From Anastrepha obliqua (Eukaryota > Arthropoda > Insecta > Diptera > Tephritidae), in contig NC_072896.1 of NCBI RefSeq assembly GCF_027943255.1, positions 67,970,501 through 68,034,500 of the forward strand: DNA of 64,000 bases, written 5' to 3'. Under the pieces are notes generated by a model. It was given only the letters and a program-made list of their open reading frames with translations, ran no database searches and was not told the origin of the DNA. The translations under genes and the position numbers were made by a program. How positions within the stretch are numbered: the first letter of the stretch is position 1; every line of letters starts with the position of its first letter. Shown here piece after piece: positions 1-13,000 of the stretch.

Positions 1-1515
1 ACAACCAATTTAAAATATATACATACCAAAAAGTCGATTATATTACTATTAAAATAACACAACTTGCCGAATATGCTTCCATTGAACAACTGTTTCTAAT
101 TACTCGTCTCAGTTTATTTACCTTGAACTAAGTAACCCATGCACTGCGTTGGATAATATTAACGGTACTTCAATTTCACAACTAAAAAACTAGGCGCATT
201 GGGTAGTAAATAGAGTAACAAAAGCAATGCAAATGATTTTAAGAGAAAAAATAACGGTAAATTTAAACAGTTTAATATTATGCTCAACAAGCGTTTATCA
301 AAAGGGAGCGCTTCTAATTAGCTGACAACAGCTGTATATATATTTTTTAAGATTTTTCTCTACTGGTTTCGCATAGAACCAAATATCAATATATTTTAAT
401 TTAGCTTTACCAGAAAAAATACAAAAACGTTAACTTACGATTTTTTTAATTCCTGCTTTAAGACAAGTTTCAAAAAAAAACATTATACGTAATCACCAAT
501 ACAAGACAGTTGAAATAGGCTTATAAAAAAATAATGTGAGAAAGACCATTTTGGCACTACAGTTGATATTCTTTGCAAAGGAATGCAAGTTGTTTTAGAA
601 CTCAATGCTTCAATATTTGCTTGGTAAATCAAAATTAAACAATAAAAGTGATCCTGCTCATTAGCACTTCGAAGATTGCATTTACATTTTTCACTCTTTC
701 ACCACACTTCAAACTATTGCGTGACTTTGATGGGGAATTATTACAACAAGCGAAACGAAACTGATGTTACAATTGTTGTACTGTTTCCACTGCACTAATG
801 CAAAAATATTGCTGGAAAGTTATTAGATATTATTAATACAAAATACATGAATTCACGTTTTATTATTTCATTTAAATTCAAATTTACTATATGTCGGCGG
901 AAGTAAAATGCAGACACAATAAATGCGAACGAGTAACAAAATTTCATATCCCTCACGCAATGTTTTGCAAATTCAGTTAAAAAACAACTTTATTAAATTA
1001 GTATTTACTTAGAACTATCATAACTACATAATAAAACCAAAACATCCGTGAGAAACCAAAAAATTAGTGAACAAAAAGAAATATCAACAGAAAACCGACG
1101 AGCGTTGTTGCATTTAAACAAATCATAAATCCATGGACAGGATTTTAATTAATTGAATTCAGTGATAAGGAGCGCAATGGGGTAAGGAGGTTAACTAAAT
1201 AAACAAATTTACTATTATTACCATATTTTCAGTACATCTAAGCAAAATTTAATTGATTAACAGTTTTACAAAACGAAAATTATGTGTGAGCAACCCTGTA
1301 AATAGTATTGACAATTGGCAGCACTTTTGCTTTTTGTAAAAGATTAGGACACGTAAGTTTTTTGTCAAATCTGACAATCTTCTAAAAAACAAATTCACGA
1401 ATACCACGGAACGTTAATATCTGCACATATTGTTCGTTGCAAAGGAAATTACTCTGAAAATCATTTATATATTAAAAAGTTCCAACTTGGAGTGTAAATA
1501 CAACTTATTTTAAAA
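1..1515. other. AT-rich flank upstream of Der-1
   Basis: No open reading frame, RNA gene or mobile element could be recognised here. The DNA is AT-rich. An AACAGCTGTA stretch near 317-326 resembles the E-box-like core promoter motif described in Drosophila (consensus AWCAGCTGWT), but it lies about 1.2 kb from the Der-1 start codon. The Der-1 promoter and 5' UTR must lie in this interval, yet no TATA box or initiator could be fixed by eye. Confidence 0.4.
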
Positions 1516-2452
1516 ATGACCGATCCAGGTCAGTGGTATAATCAGTTGCCCCGCTTTACACGCTACTGGATAACATGCACGGTTGTGCTAAGTCTGCTGG
1601 CCCGTTTCGGCATATTGCCTATGAACTCGGTGTACTTAAGTCGCCATGCCGTATTGAGTCATTTGCAATTATGGCGATGTGTGACCGCATTATTTGTCTA
1701 CCCACTAACATCAGCGACGGGATTTCATTTCCTCATTAATTGCTATTTCATCTCGCGTTATATAGCGCAGCTGGAAAAGGAGCAATTTGGTCGTAGTCCA
1801 GCAGATTATTTGTATATGCTACTATTAGTCGCATTTCTCGCCAATGTTGGTGGTTTGTTATTCAATGTGAGTATTTTCCAATTTTGAAATGTTTTGGTAA
1901 TTGTACTGATTTTTATATATAATATAATAGGTATTTTTCCTGATGGATCTATTGGTGGTATCAACAACATACATTTGGTGCCAGTTGAATAAAGAAGTTA
2001 TTGTGAACTTCTGGTTTGGCACACGTTTTAAAGCTATATACTTACCATGGGTGTTGGCGATCATGGAACTAGTATTCCAAGGGTAATAAAACCACGTAAT
2101 TGTTATAAAAATGCGATGACTAATTGGTTTTCTCTCAGATCGATAGCGTCGCTAATTGGTATATTTATTGGGCACTTTTATTACTTCTTCAAATTCCAAT
2201 ATCCACAAGAACTTGGTGGCGGTGCGTTTTTGGAGACACCGAATTTGTTGTGAGTTTCGTTACTCTCCTCTATTGCAACTCTTCAAGACTTACGATTGAT
2301 TTGTTTTCAGAAAACAATATGTGCCAGATGTGAGTGGTGGATTTAGTGGATTTGGCGAACCACCGGTGAGCCGCGCACCTCAGCGGCCAGCACCAGGCAA
2401 TCCTTATTTCGGCAACACTTGGGGGCGCGGTAATCAGTTAGGTCGAAATTGA
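1516..2452 (+). CDS. Der-1: Derlin-1, ER-associated degradation channel protein (4 exons)
   Basis: Exons 1516-1866, 1931-2082, 2139-2249 and 2311-2452 join in frame into 251 codons; the Drosophila protein is about 245 aa. All introns are 56-64 bp with GT..AG ends. Derlins are rhomboid-like pseudoproteases of the ER membrane that pass misfolded proteins to the cytosol for p97/VCP and the proteasome. The N-terminus (FTRYW), the WR dipeptide in QLWRCVTALF, several hydrophobic membrane segments and the ending WGRGNQLGRN are visible. That ending fits the p97-binding SHP box. The hydrophobic segment around FHFLINCYF and the absence of a GxS protease motif also fit the family. The ATG at 1516 follows AAAA and gives the expected N-terminus. 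The gene converges on the dynein gene. Gene identity is near certain by resemblance; exact splice sites are inferred from reading frame and consensus. Confidence 0.95.
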
Positions 2453-2771
2453 AGAGAAACTGAAACGAGGTAATGAAGTGGAATGTTTTACAACGCAAAC
2501 TTCTGAATCAATGAAAGATATTATGTTGAACAACGTCTAATTTACACATTTGTAAATTTATTTGCATTTGCATACATACAGTTTACTACAAAACTGACTA
2601 CAGACGCTAATGCCGTAATTTATCACTGCACTAATTTCTTCTAACATGAATGGTGAACTTAAAACAACGCATCATATAATGGCATATGTAGTTATGTATA
2701 AATTTAGCATAAATTTTTGGTATTCTATGTTCACACAAAGGATGTGGTGGTAATAGCTTTGTAAATAGTAT

Positions 2772-2777
2772 AATAAA
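2772..2777 (+). terminator. Der-1 poly(A) signal candidate
   Basis: AATAAA lies about 320 nt past the Der-1 stop codon and is the first canonical hexamer downstream. Cleavage 10-30 nt later would place the Der-1 transcript end at about 2790-2805, on top of the opposing dynein signal. Confidence 0.5.
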
Positions 2778-2799
2778 AACAACAAATCTATTATAACAA

Positions 2800-2805
2800 T
2801 TTATT
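2800..2805 (-). terminator. Dynein heavy chain poly(A) signal candidate
   Basis: Minus-strand AATAAA lies about 67 nt beyond the dynein stop codon (2872-2874). Its expected cleavage zone (about 2770-2790) overlaps the Der-1 signal, so the two convergent mRNAs probably share a short antisense overlap or end almost at the same point. Confidence 0.5.
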
Positions 2806-2871
2806 AAATTTAATAAGAGAACAAATACTTAGTAACAAAATATGCAGGCAAGTGTATACAATTTGGCATAT

Positions 2872-4084
2872 TCATTTGATATCGCAAAGCAAAGCAACGC
2901 CACGTAATATCCAATGGTCTGGCGACTTCACTGATTGTAACCAAAGTGGTGTGATGTAGTTGAGATCGGTGCGATTGATTTTCTTATAAACTGGACACTG
3001 GAAAATTAAAAAGAAAAACGTTAAACTTATAATTCAAAAAAGTAAAAATTTCAAATTGAAAGTAAATAAAGTTAGAAAACGGTTTTTTACATTTGAATAA
3101 TGCTAACTTTTTTACTATGTATGTACCGTGATTTATTCAATATGCAGCTTTCGTTTACTTTTAGTCTTATGAATAATTCTAAGCTTAAATAATAATAATA
3201 TTTTAAGTACTTTAAATATACACCCACCGTATATAGTTTTGGATTTTTCGGTGCAACAGAATTTATAGCGTATATGTGCACAACTGGAAGTGCTACGTAC
3301 AACACTTTGTTTGTCGCTTCAATTAATCTGGAAAGCTTGCGATCCCAGCCAGCGCCATCCACAAACAAGCCCTCGACAAAAACACCCTCTTTCGGTGGTT
3401 TCTTACACTCATCGGTGCTCACTTTCAGCACATCATTGTGCATGGTGACTTGATCCAAGGCCCAGCCCTGGTGAGCTCGAGCTACTTCTTGCTTCATGGC
3501 AGTTAAGAAACCTTGTGGATTGAAGAACCCGGACATCCAGAATACTACTGGGCGACCCTGCATTTAAGCATAAATTTTAAATCAAATACTAAAATGCTTC
3601 TATTTCAGCTTAGTGAACTTACAGTGAAACACCAACTGTTGAATTGTTGATTACGTTCCAGTAATTCGGTAAACCAGAAGCCCAAACTAGATGATACCCA
3701 ACTTCCGCGCTTCCATATTTCAGGTACACGGGCATTGAAAATATTATCTAAAGCGTCCCGCAGTTGTTCGCTCATAATGATGGTTCCTTCAATGGCTAGC
3801 AATAGGTCCTTCAGTGTAGTTCGGACTAGGATGATGATCTGCACCATAAGAAATGTACATTTACCGTTTATGCTAAGTGTATGGTATATAGTCGTCAAGA
3901 CTCACCCGCTGCATGCGATCAATTTCTTGCCGCAAAAATATATTCATTGAGCTGGTATGACCCATAAGACGCAGCCGTTCTCGAACCTCATATAAATCGT
4001 ATGGTGGTGGCATTTTACTTTGCATGTCACGTGTTGAACGAGCTACACGATCTTCCCGGGTCTCACCAGTGCCACCAGCGGATT
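2872..4084 (-). CDS. Dynein exons 30-33: C-terminal domain (residues about 4355-4637)
   Basis: Exon 30 (4084-3906) reads [18 protein letters not shown] and ends [11 protein letters not shown]. Exon 31 has [21 protein letters not shown] and ends [19 protein letters not shown]. Exon 32 has [20 protein letters not shown]. Exon 33 ends with [19 protein letters not shown] and the terminal [13 protein letters not shown] followed by TGA at 2874-2872. These match the DNAH5 C-terminus closely. They are separated from exon 29 by the repeat-filled 6.6-kb intron 4085-10711. Confidence 0.95.
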
Positions 4085-7000
4085 CTAGAATAATAGAAAA
4101 TACGTTCTTTTAACGAAGTTTAGATTAGATATCGATGCATGATTTATTGTATTTACATATATAGATTTTATAGTGTACAGATATAATAATGTGGAGTATT
4201 ACGAGTTGTTACTTTAACGATCATACTTGAGTCGTCTAATGACACACAGTTGCTCAGAATTGTTTAATGTAACAATTAAATTGTTATGCTTTAACACTTT
4301 GAAGCTTTGTTCCCATGTTAGGCAAAGTCTATGCTCCAAATGATTGAATTCCAATACACTTAAGTGTACCATACTGCGGTTTCCCGCAATTTCAAATAAC
4401 TTTTCCCAACCGACTCATTATACTTTCAACTATTCCTCGCTTAACCCTTTCCCGATATTGTTGCCATATGGCAACAGTAAACTTTAAAAGGCCGTCAACA
4501 CTCTCTTGTAAAAAATATCAACTTTTTTGTTACATATTTGAAAATTGAAGTTTAATGGTTAAACGGAAATAAAATAAATAATAACCGCCCATTATATATC
4601 GGTAATACAACATTTTTAAAGAAAGCCTTCTGGCATATAGCACTTCACTCTGAAATTTGTATTTTGCATTTTTAGATTTTTGAGGCATTTTGGGCAAATG
4701 TTTTCAACAATTTTTGAATAAAGTATATAGAAAAATGTTCAATCTGTCATTTGGCATATAAATATTTTTTCGCTCGCAGCTTTAAAACTAAGCTTGTTGC
4801 CATATGGCAACAAATTTCTCGTAAGGTGTTAACTTGCATTAGATTGCAGAAGAAGTTTATTTGCGATTGAAACCAATACAAAACATTTGTTGCCATATGG
4901 CAACATTAAAAAAAAGCACTTAACAAGAAAAAATAAAAAAATACCAGTCTAACGGTTAGACGCGATAGAAGTGAAACCTTCCGTAAAACAAACTGAGAGA
5001 ATGAGACGAAGGCAGCATTAGGAGCGGGATAATTATAGATTCATTATAATATTGCTATAAAGTTCATATTTTATTCATCCTCAATGTTTTCAATTTCAAC
5101 AAATGATATAAGTGGCTTTTGATAGCTAAAATATGATACAAATGCTTTGGTTTCGATGTTGTCAACATATCTTTGAAATACCGTGTCAATTGTTGTTTTT
5201 TTCTGTCGATATTCACGACACTTTTCTGCATTATTTTTCGGCATAATTGCGGTAAACATTTAAAAATGAAAATATTTACGAATATAAAAATACGGACGCA
5301 ATACAGCACACACGGTTGCTATTATGAGCGTCGTAGCGCGTATATTACACAGACGTACTAACATACACACAAACATTCGTAGGACGCTTGGTTTGAGTTT
5401 TTTATACATATGTATGTATGCTATACTATGGCCTAGCCTATGTACGTACATACATATTTGTGTTCTGAACTTCCAGCAAAACAATGCTTATTAATATACA
5501 CATATGCATCTACATACAACCGCACACACAGGCCACTCACTTTATTCCTGTAAATGCGTATGTCGTCCAAAGCTAAAATTCTATGCCTAGCGACTACAAG
5601 AACAAAATGCATTAATAGGCGCAGGCGTAGCGGTCATCATCCTAGTTGCCATAGCGCTGAACAGTCGCGGCGGCGCCGAACAGTTTCAACTATTGTACTG
5701 TGCAACAAAAACTCATCAAAAAATTGATTTATAAATTCGAGCTCATAGTTCTAAGAGCAAGTACTTTCATTCATAAAACGAGCCGCCCATATGCTAATTT
5801 TCTCGACAATTCGAAAATAGTCAATATTGGAATATTTCGCGTAGAATTATTTGCCAATATTCAATTTTTGTCAAGTCGAGTGCCCGCGGCTCCGTAAATA
5901 TGTTTGCACCCATATATGTATGTAAATATATGTTTCTAAATGCTCGACAACCGCAGCTGCCTGTTCAAGGTTACTGTACATTAGGCCGGGTCGATTTGTG
6001 GGAAGGCAAAAAAATCGCTCATTGCTCTGTGAAAATCATATTCTAGGGATCAGAATAAGAAATTTTGCCGAAGGAACCATACCTCTAAAACGATTTCTGA
6101 TGTCCCCCAATATGGGTCGAACTTTTCAGTTTCTTTTCTATAACTCATATTCATTCATTTACATATGTTCTGACTAAATAAATTTCTTAAGAGAAAAAAT
6201 AGATAATATTATAAATAAATAAAAATAAAGAAAAAACATAGCCATTTAGCTGATTTTTTCATGTAAAGGCCAAAAATGGTGATATTTTGAAATTGGGGGA
6301 CATCAGAATTCGTTTTAGAGGTATGGTTCCTTCGGCAAAGTTTCTTATTTTGATCCCTAGAATACGATTTTCATAGAGCAATGAGCGATTTTTAAATCGA
6401 CCCGCCCTACTGTACATGCAATGCTGTGCCTATGAATGCGCGCTGGATTTCTTGAGAAATTTTACCGTATGTTTTGCTGTGGCGAGGCACATATGTACAT
6501 ACACACAACATATATACATATATCCGCATATATATAATACATACATATATAAATTCACAAATTTAAATTTGCTTATGCCATCCTTCTGTGTGCCTGGTAA
6601 TGAAGCATTTTCTATACATACATATATATACGTATATCTTTTTTCTTCTTCATTTTGGTGTCGCTTTTTCGTTTCACTTTTTCTCAAATCACTCCCAACG
6701 ATTCTAAAGAAACTTTCACTTCAAAAAAAATTTATTTGTATTGTTATTGGTCCTGAAATAAATACTCAGACAAAAATTTGGATTTTTTGGATGGCGCAAT
6801 AAAAAGATGTAGCGAAAGGGTTAAGAATATATGTTTTTCTAATTGACCATCTAATTCACGATAACTAATCCCAGTTCGTGCGCCTTCAGTGAATTCGTGT
6901 ACCTATTGCCAGTTTTCGTTGTTGTGGTTGTTGTATCAGCAAATATATTCCCCATACATATACGGAGAATGCTGCTGAAGTGGCAATCGTTGGCCGGATA

Positions 7001-10000
7001 TAAACCCGGATCGTTCCGGCTTCGTAAAACTGACTGTCGTGGGACGTTCCAGTTTCATCGTGGAAGTTAGGCTTTTCAATTTGCTCACACGTACGACTTG
7101 TCAAATATCACAATTTGATAAGCTATTTAATCATCAATGAAACAACTGAAAATTCTCGTTTAGCTGGAAGTATTCGGCTTATCAAAGCCGAGTGAAAAAT
7201 TGTGTACGAGCGAGCTGAGGGTAATTTGCAAAACTACGACTGCTTCGGTAAAAAAGTGGTGAGTGTGTTGCAATTCGCAAAAAGACAAAATTGACTTAAA
7301 ACTAGTTGGTGTAAACCTTAAGAAATACATGTAGCTGGTCACAGCTCTTCAATACAAAAGCAAAGTTGTTCTACTAAATTATTAAAGGTTTATTTTCTCA
7401 GACGCACTGATACAATTTATTGAAAATAGATACATTTTATTGAAATGGGCCACTTCAAATTATTCTAGCAACTGCCGATGTGAATGGGATTGTAACAAGT
7501 TTATCATTTCGAGTATTGCTGTACTCGTATAATATTTTTCTAAAATTTACGAATCTATTTCCAGGAGCTGTCTAGGTACCATCCATGATAATTATTCATT
7601 ATTTCATAATTCTCAGTGCTTCCAGGTTGGATTCAACTATTTCTTCAATTCAAATATTTCTTTAATTAATTAATTAAATTATAAATATTACTTTTGGTTA
7701 AGGAAACTATCTCCATTTGAGATATTAAATACCTTTGTGACAGTTCATAGTTAGTCTATGAAATATTATACTTCGACTACATTTTAAGTATTTTCTGCTC
7801 AGCACAGAAGAAGGGTGATTCTGCAATTTGCGCCAACTATCGCGCAGTGTATTGCGTGAAGCCCACCATCAGCCAACTGATTGGACTTTATCAGTTAGGC
7901 TCCAACTATCGACCAGATATTCACGATACGCCAAGTCTTGGAAAAAGCTCTTGAAAAAAGAATGAGCACGCACCATCAGAGTTTGTCGATTTGAAAACAG
8001 CATGAAAAGGAATTGTCTACAGGGTCCGGCACTTGAAGTGGAACCAATTTTAGACAGCTCGCGCAGCTGATGCACGAACATTAGCAGTCTGTTAGTTGGC
8101 TAAATGACAGTTCAAAGAACTGTTTACAAGAGCGTGGAAGCATTTTGCCGAGAGTAAAAGCGAAAAAAAATCAGTAAGTGATTTCAAACGACTGTAACGT
8201 CGCGTTAAATGGTTCACAAAGTGAATAAACGATTTGAGCGAAATCCCCGACAAGCGCCAATCAAATGGCGAAAGAACTAAAAATATCTGACCGTAGCATC
8301 CACCGCATACTCACAACTGATCTCAAAGTCAAACCTTACAAGTTCCAAAAGGCGCATGATCTCACACCAAAGCAGCAACAAGTCAGACTTGAAAGAACGA
8401 GAGAGTTGCTTCGCTTATCCGAAAGGGGTCAACTTCCGATCATTGTGTTTTTTGACAAGACAATTTTTCAAATTAAGCAATTCGTAAACACCCAAAACGA
8501 TTGTCCGCGAGTGGTCCAAAATACCTGCAAGTCCCATTCGAGCAGCTTGCGATTCGTTTCTTTAGCGTCTCAAGGCCCTAGTCAAGGCAAAAGGTGACCA
8601 TACCGAGCAAAAAAAAGTAAATTGTTTTTTAATTTTGTATTATTTTCACACATTTTTTACTTTGAATTGAATAAAAGTAATTTTTAAAACTAAATTTATG
8701 GCCTTTTTAATTGGTTAGCGCCGGACCCTGTATATGCCGTCGTCTAAGAATTTGGTATGCTCGCAAAACGAATGTGGATGTGTAAAATAACGTTGGGCAA
8801 TACCACCCACTCCGTAGGAATTGTGAAGGACCTCTCCGAGCCCTTTAATACCAAATGAAACTTCAAACTTTTGAACTTTTTTAAACTGATGTTGGGAAAG
8901 TTTTTTCGAACCGCAATGCTCAGCCATCACATTTTATAAAAACACTCATGCTGGGTTATACCGATTATAAAGGGTCTTTCAAAATACGTGCCTAGATTTT
9001 GTTTTACAATAAATTATATTAGTAAAAATTTAGATTCTTTCAGGTTTCACTATTTTGTTCAAAATACGACTATTAACAAGTATTTATCAAAAATTACAGC
9101 ATTTAAATGTCAACCATGAGCAGGTCTACAGGTAAAACCCGCCAAACAGTCAATTATGCTTTCAAGAGTGCCTAATTGTGAAAATATTGAAATATCGATG
9201 TTGAAGGTTATTCAGCAACATTTTGCGCTACAACAACAATACTCTTAACCAGAACGCAAAGTTTTTGATCTGACAGTCCTTTTTCTACCCTCGACAAACC
9301 AGTTTCTTGAAATTTTTTCAAAAACCTTTGAACTCTCGACTCATTCGGACGATTATTTTCACCAAGAAAATCACGAATTTTGCCATCTGTTGTTCTTATA
9401 GGTCGGCCATTTTCCTAATAAGTTCCAACAATTTTATTGCGTTGTTCTGTCGTGAAAAACTGTACATCTGTCTACTTGTCAAATATCAAGGATGACGTAA
9501 AAAAGGTACCGTCTAGGAACATCTAGGTGTGTCTTTTGAATAACCCTTTATTAAAATCACTGGCTTAGAATTTACAAAAAATAAATTATTCGATAATAAC
9601 ATTACTCGAAAACGGCTAAACCGATTAGTCTAAAATTTTAACACAAGCTTCTTAAATATATTTTTTAGTAATTAAGCCAAGATTTTTTCTCACCGATAAA
9701 TGTTTATTTTTTATAAACAATTTAAGGCCGAAATTTCGGTCAAAAATGTTTTTTTTTTTTTTTTTGAGAAAAAAAAATATTTTGCTAATTCCTTCGATTA
9801 ATTACTAGATTTAACATTACTTTAACGAAATCTGTTTGGTTTTTTTAATTTCAGTGGATCCAGTTCAGAGGTATAGTGGATAAAGAAGCAAGGCGAATGG
9901 GTCATCAAACAAGCAGTCGTTTGAAGAAATAAGGAACTTCATTTATTAGAGAACCACTATTTACACCGATAATAATGTCAGCATTGAAATCCAACGGAAA

Positions 10001-13000
10001 ATATCTCTTGCCGACAAGTACTACTATGAACTAAGTAGGCAAGCAAGTAATATTGTGCCCTCTCAGCGCACAAAAATCACATTTTATAAGTCTCGGGCGT
10101 GATACCGCTCTATTGTATGCTGGAGAAACTTGGACAATGTTGTTGTAGCATAACAACATCCAATGAGACGGTCCTCGGTGAGTTCGCGACCTTTGCACTT
10201 TGGCGACGCCGAATATCGCAAGCGATGGAACAATAAGCTGTATGAGCTTTTCGACGACATAGACATAGTGCAGCGAATAAATTTTAGCTTATCAGCTGAG
10301 TAGGCCGTTTTATTTGGCGTGGTATCTGCTGATATCGGATTGAGAAATGGAAGGACTTGGATACACCTGGTGTCTATCTGGCGCCAATTAGCGTGAGAAA
10401 GAAACGGCTGGCGTAGTTTGTTGAACTCTTTAAAAAATACCCCTAGTCAAGTAGCAAAGGATGTGGGTATATATAGGAATTCGCACATTGAATGCCCTCT
10501 GTAAGCGCTCATTTTGTGCCTCTTGCCATATCATTGTTTGTTTGCCTAAAAATTGTACCCCATTAAAAAAATAAACCCTATTAAATGGTTAGCTGTCTGT
10601 CAATGTTTACTACTACATACTACACTTAACTTTAGCCGCTACACCTTATAAATAAAATTACTTCCTATGTCTTACATACATACATATAATATTTACACGT
10701 TTCAAACTCACCCTTTGGCTGTATGGAAATAATCGTATCCAAAATACTCCGCATTGTATTTGTCTGGTAAGTAATTTCAGCATTTGAGTGAAAACCGTAA
10801 ACTTGTGGTGAGTCCAATAGAGGCATATCGTCGATCGCCTCCAAATATGCTTCTTGCTCTTTGAAACAGAAAATCTTGTAACCTTTGTAGAACTCAAATG
10901 TGGGTGCAAATAGATAATCGTGGAACCACACGCGTGCGAAAGTATTCAACAGACGCTTATCATAATCGTCTGTAACTCGACCACCGTACTGCACTTCACC
11001 CAACATATAGCGCACTGTAGTCCAGCTAATACCCTTGCCCGGTTCCAAATCGTCCAAGTGATTTTGTACAAATAAACAACTGGCGTACCAATCCGCAAAA
11101 TTGAATTCATATGGTATATTCCAGCCCAATGGACCGAATTTACGGCGCTCTTGTACGACTGAATGTAAAAAGGAGATCGCAAATACCAGGGGATGGTAGA
11201 AATTTGATTGGGAGTAGTCGAGAAAATCTTGTGACAAATTTCCGTAGGTACGCTTTAGACCGGCACGTATGCCTGCTGGTGGTTCATTAGTAAATTTAAT
11301 GGACATCTGCAACAAGGTAATTGAGAATTTCTCATGTGGTTCGGTTGTGATCCAAATCCGGAAGGATTCATTGAATGAACCTGCTTCGGCCTTTTCCAAT
11401 TCCAATAATTGTAGGCACAATTCGTTCATATATTCTAAGCCCAAGTGACAATTTTGTAACAAGACCCAACCACCATCGCTGAGGCAATTGGCCACTAGCT
11501 TGCGTGCGTGTATTTCTTGGCCTTGACCCATCGATATGGGATAGCACTTGAGTTCATTTTTCTTGGCCAGAGCTTCGATATTGGACGAAGGATCCGAACC
11601 CATTGAAAGGAAGCAAACTAAAGGTGTTAGAAGTTTACTCTCCGATAGCAGTTCATCGAAATTCAGAACTACTGGTTCTGCGAAACGGTCACCCAAAGAA
11701 TTAGCGATATATTTGCGACTCTGTGCAATGGTGCGATCCACACACCACGACCGGATTAGCAACAGTTTATAGAACGGTTGCAGAGAATTTAAACCATCCG
11801 GTATTGTCTCATTTTCCGGGCATTCTTTTTTATACCAATTGAACCAACCCCGCTCATTATTCGTGACCTTAGTAAGAACATTAGCAAAGGGAGGCATCTT
11901 CGACAATTGCACCAAATTCAACCATGTCTCGTCGGTGATCCAGCGGAATGGCACAGGTGGACAATCATTCAAATTCAAAGCTGCGCCGCCTTTTATGAAA
12001 TTCTGAAATTCATCATAGCTCACAAGATCCAGCTGACGATCGATATTTAGCGCCATCAGGAGTACAAACAAAAACTTATGCTGCTCATATAATCCCCGTG
12101 ACTTGTAACGATAAATCTCAAAAGTCAAATATGAGATAATACGTTTGATGCGTTTAGCTGTAATATGGGTTTTAGCTGATAGATGCATAGAGGCATCGAA
12201 ACGGTCCAGAAATTGAACCAGCGATGTCTGGTACATACAATTTACCATCGCCATACTGCACACCAAGAAATATAGAACGCTGCCGCGCGTTGCCACTGGC
12301 CGATACTCTTCGCGCGCCAAGTTGATCTTTACCTCAGTTACTTTAGCGACTTCGATTTTCTCCTTCACCTCTATAGCCGTATTCTTGCTGGTGTTCAGCA
12401 CTTCAATGACAGTTACATCATCCAACAGGCTACCTTGAGTGGTGGATAATTTGTGTAGCAAATTCGCTTCTAACTCCTTCATCTTCTTCATATTATTCGT
12501 CACCGTTTCGACCAAATCTTGACGCTCCTCCTCCAGTTCTTTGCGTTCTGTCAGAATCACACGACCTAGCAGCTGGTCCTCCAAACCCTTCATTGTTACT
12601 GTAAAGTCTATAATTGACGTACGCGCCGATACTTCCGGTGTGTAAGCGGGGTTCGGCAATTTTGTTGTTATATAACAACGAAATGCTGGATTGTAGTCAA
12701 CTTCTTTGTCGCCAACCTTAATTTTGTATGTTGTGCCGACCTTCAGCAAATTTCGGTCCAAAACATTATCCAGGCAAGGATCCAACTCTTCACCAACATC
12801 TTCAATAATTATAGGTAAGCCCAAGCTAACAGAATCTTCGATATGATTGCGGAAATATTTATGATTCAGTGTCGTCACTATGAGATTATTCAATTTCTCC
12901 TTATTCTTAATCCATGCTTTGCCTTGCGACTGGGGATCGATCAGCAATGGGAAGCGTACGGCCTTCGTAGCGATAATACCATTCTGCACGGACAACTCAT

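Larger units (their letters stand above)
4445..6820. mobile_element. piggyBac-like element, 2.4 kb, TTAA target duplications, apparently non-autonomous
   Basis: TTAA lies on both sides (4441-4444 and 6821-6824). The ends begin CCCTTTCCCGATAT on the left and, read inward on the other strand, CCCTTTCGCTACAT on the right: 11 of 14 match. CCC ends with TTAA duplications are the piggyBac signature. No transposase is readable. A short minus-strand reading frame at 5071-5259 begins near [16 protein letters not shown] (unknown function). Three palindromes of the type TGTTGCCATATGGCAACA sit near the left end. A hAT MITE is inserted at 5982-6409. The element lies wholly in dynein intron 4085-10711. Confidence 0.6.
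7800..10440 (+). mobile_element. RTE-type non-LTR retrotransposon fragment broken by nested insertions
   Basis: Decayed reverse-transcriptase sequence on the plus strand matches the better copy at 21590-22711 in three blocks: 7800-8018, 8733-8968 and 9855-10440. The blocks are separated by a Tc1/mariner remnant (8020-8730), a second mariner-like remnant (8970-9548) and an AT-rich insert of unknown class (9551-9855). Recognisable points are AGGACCTCTCCGAGCC at about 8828 and the closing AAGAAACGGCTGGCG. All frames are broken. It lies in dynein intron 4085-10711. Confidence 0.6.

Noticed and set aside
5064..5309. Short minus-strand frames as a host gene
   Set aside because: They lie inside the piggyBac-like element, are under 85 codons and have a probable relative in another repeat at 61.1 kb; treated as transposon-derived.
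10665..10909. Extra minus-strand frames at the end of dynein exon 29 and read-through past 10712
   Set aside because: The frame past 10712 is intron after a GTGAGT donor; the overlapping 83-codon frame is out of frame with conserved dynein sequence.
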